This document shows, piece by piece, positions 5,458 to 5,659 of a stretch of 5,659 bases of DNA. A model generated the notes under the pieces. It saw only the letters and a program-made list of their open reading frames with translations, was not told the DNA's origin and searched no databases. The DNA is taken from the NCBI GenBank assembly GCA_946482625.1, contig CAMLSH010000276.1, forward strand, positions 1 to 5,659. The letters are read 5' to 3'. The position numbers and the translations under genes were made by a program. The stretch comes from an uncultured Opitutaceae bacterium (GTDB taxonomy: Bacteria; Verrucomicrobiota; Verrucomicrobiae; Opitutales; Opitutaceae). Every line of letters starts with the position of its first letter. The stretch's first letter is position 1.

Positions 5458-5659
5458 GTCCCCCGCCCACGCCTCTGAACGGGAAACCCCGACAGTTAGA
5501 ACGTCTTGTGAGGTTGGCGGTCTCGGTGTTGCTCTTCGTTTCGCCAACCGTTGTCGCGCTCGCTCTCGATCCGTCCAGAAATCTCCAGCAATACAACTGC
5601 CAGACGTGGAATCGGCAAAACGGTCTTCCCGCAAACGGCATCAATGCGATCGCGCAGAC
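5454..5659 (+). CDS. Exported two-component-regulator-propeller sensor, N-terminal part
   Basis: Only the first 68 codons are present; the frame runs open off the window edge. Residues 1-20 are polar then basic (KPRQLERLVR), and about 21-37 are hydrophobic (AVSVLLFVSPTVVALA). With a likely cut after ALA near 37, this makes a signal peptide. The mature start carries Y-x-x-x-TWNRQNGLPANGINAIAQT. This matches the opening of two-component-regulator propeller proteins, where W-x-x-x-x-GLP-x-N-x-I-x-x-I-x-Q-T begins the first blade repeat. Known relatives have about a dozen such repeats, then a Y_Y_Y domain, a membrane helix and a histidine kinase, GGDEF or other output. What this one carries cannot be seen. 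It follows the kinase gene by 122 bases on the same strand, so co-transcription is possible. No clear Shine-Dalgarno sequence precedes it; see the possible leader ORF. Confidence 0.85.
   Translation, partial: MSPPPTPLNGKPRQLERLVRLAVSVLLFVSPTVVALALDPSRNLQQYNCQTWNRQNGLPANGINAIAQ

Noticed and set aside
4498..5634. 378-codon minus-strand ORF antisense to the kinase and the propeller start
   Set aside because: It overlaps two recognisable plus-strand domains and shows no motif of its own.

Overview
This GC-rich window (about 60% by eye) holds four complete protein-coding genes and the start of a fifth. The best guess for the source is Verrucomicrobiota, probably an Opitutaceae-like bacterium. That rests on the mix seen here: an exported GH39 glycoside hydrolase, a cytoplasmic REC-PAS-kinase-REC hybrid, a two-component-regulator-propeller sensor, weak Shine-Dalgarno sequences, and a GCG-ending tandem repeat between genes. 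No marker gene is present, so the lineage is an inference. I see no tRNA, rRNA, CRISPR array, transposase or intact mobile element.

Layout. Positions 1-88 hold a short perfect hairpin and no supportable gene. A small membrane-anchored or exported protein of unknown function follows on the plus strand (89-538). It converges with an exported GH39-family glycoside hydrolase (600-2231, minus), and the 61-base gap between them carries a tandem nonamer repeat. A divergent gap of 247 bases (2232-2478) separates the hydrolase from a plus-strand gene for a single-span coiled-coil protein of unknown function (2479-3231). This gap has no stop codon on the minus strand in the hydrolase frame, nor on the plus strand in the downstream frame from 2293. 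Automatic calling could therefore wrongly extend both genes into it. It also contains several inverted repeats.

After a hairpin that may act as a terminator comes a soluble hybrid histidine kinase with a receiver domain at each end (3385-5331, plus). 122 bases further on is the start of an exported sensor with a first two-component-regulator-propeller repeat (5454 to the window edge, plus). A possible 29-codon leader ORF overlaps that start by ATGA.

How they may work together. The propeller sensor probably reads a periplasmic signal; in the best-known relatives this is often a glycan. The soluble hybrid kinase could take phosphate on its N-terminal receiver and modify its own output. The nearby hydrolase would release xylose or a related sugar outside the cytoplasm. 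These links come from adjacency and family knowledge only. I found no convincing undescribed system. The most worthwhile leads are the possible leader ORF before the propeller sensor, the inverted-repeat cluster in the divergent gap, and the dispersed-type tandem repeat between the convergent genes.
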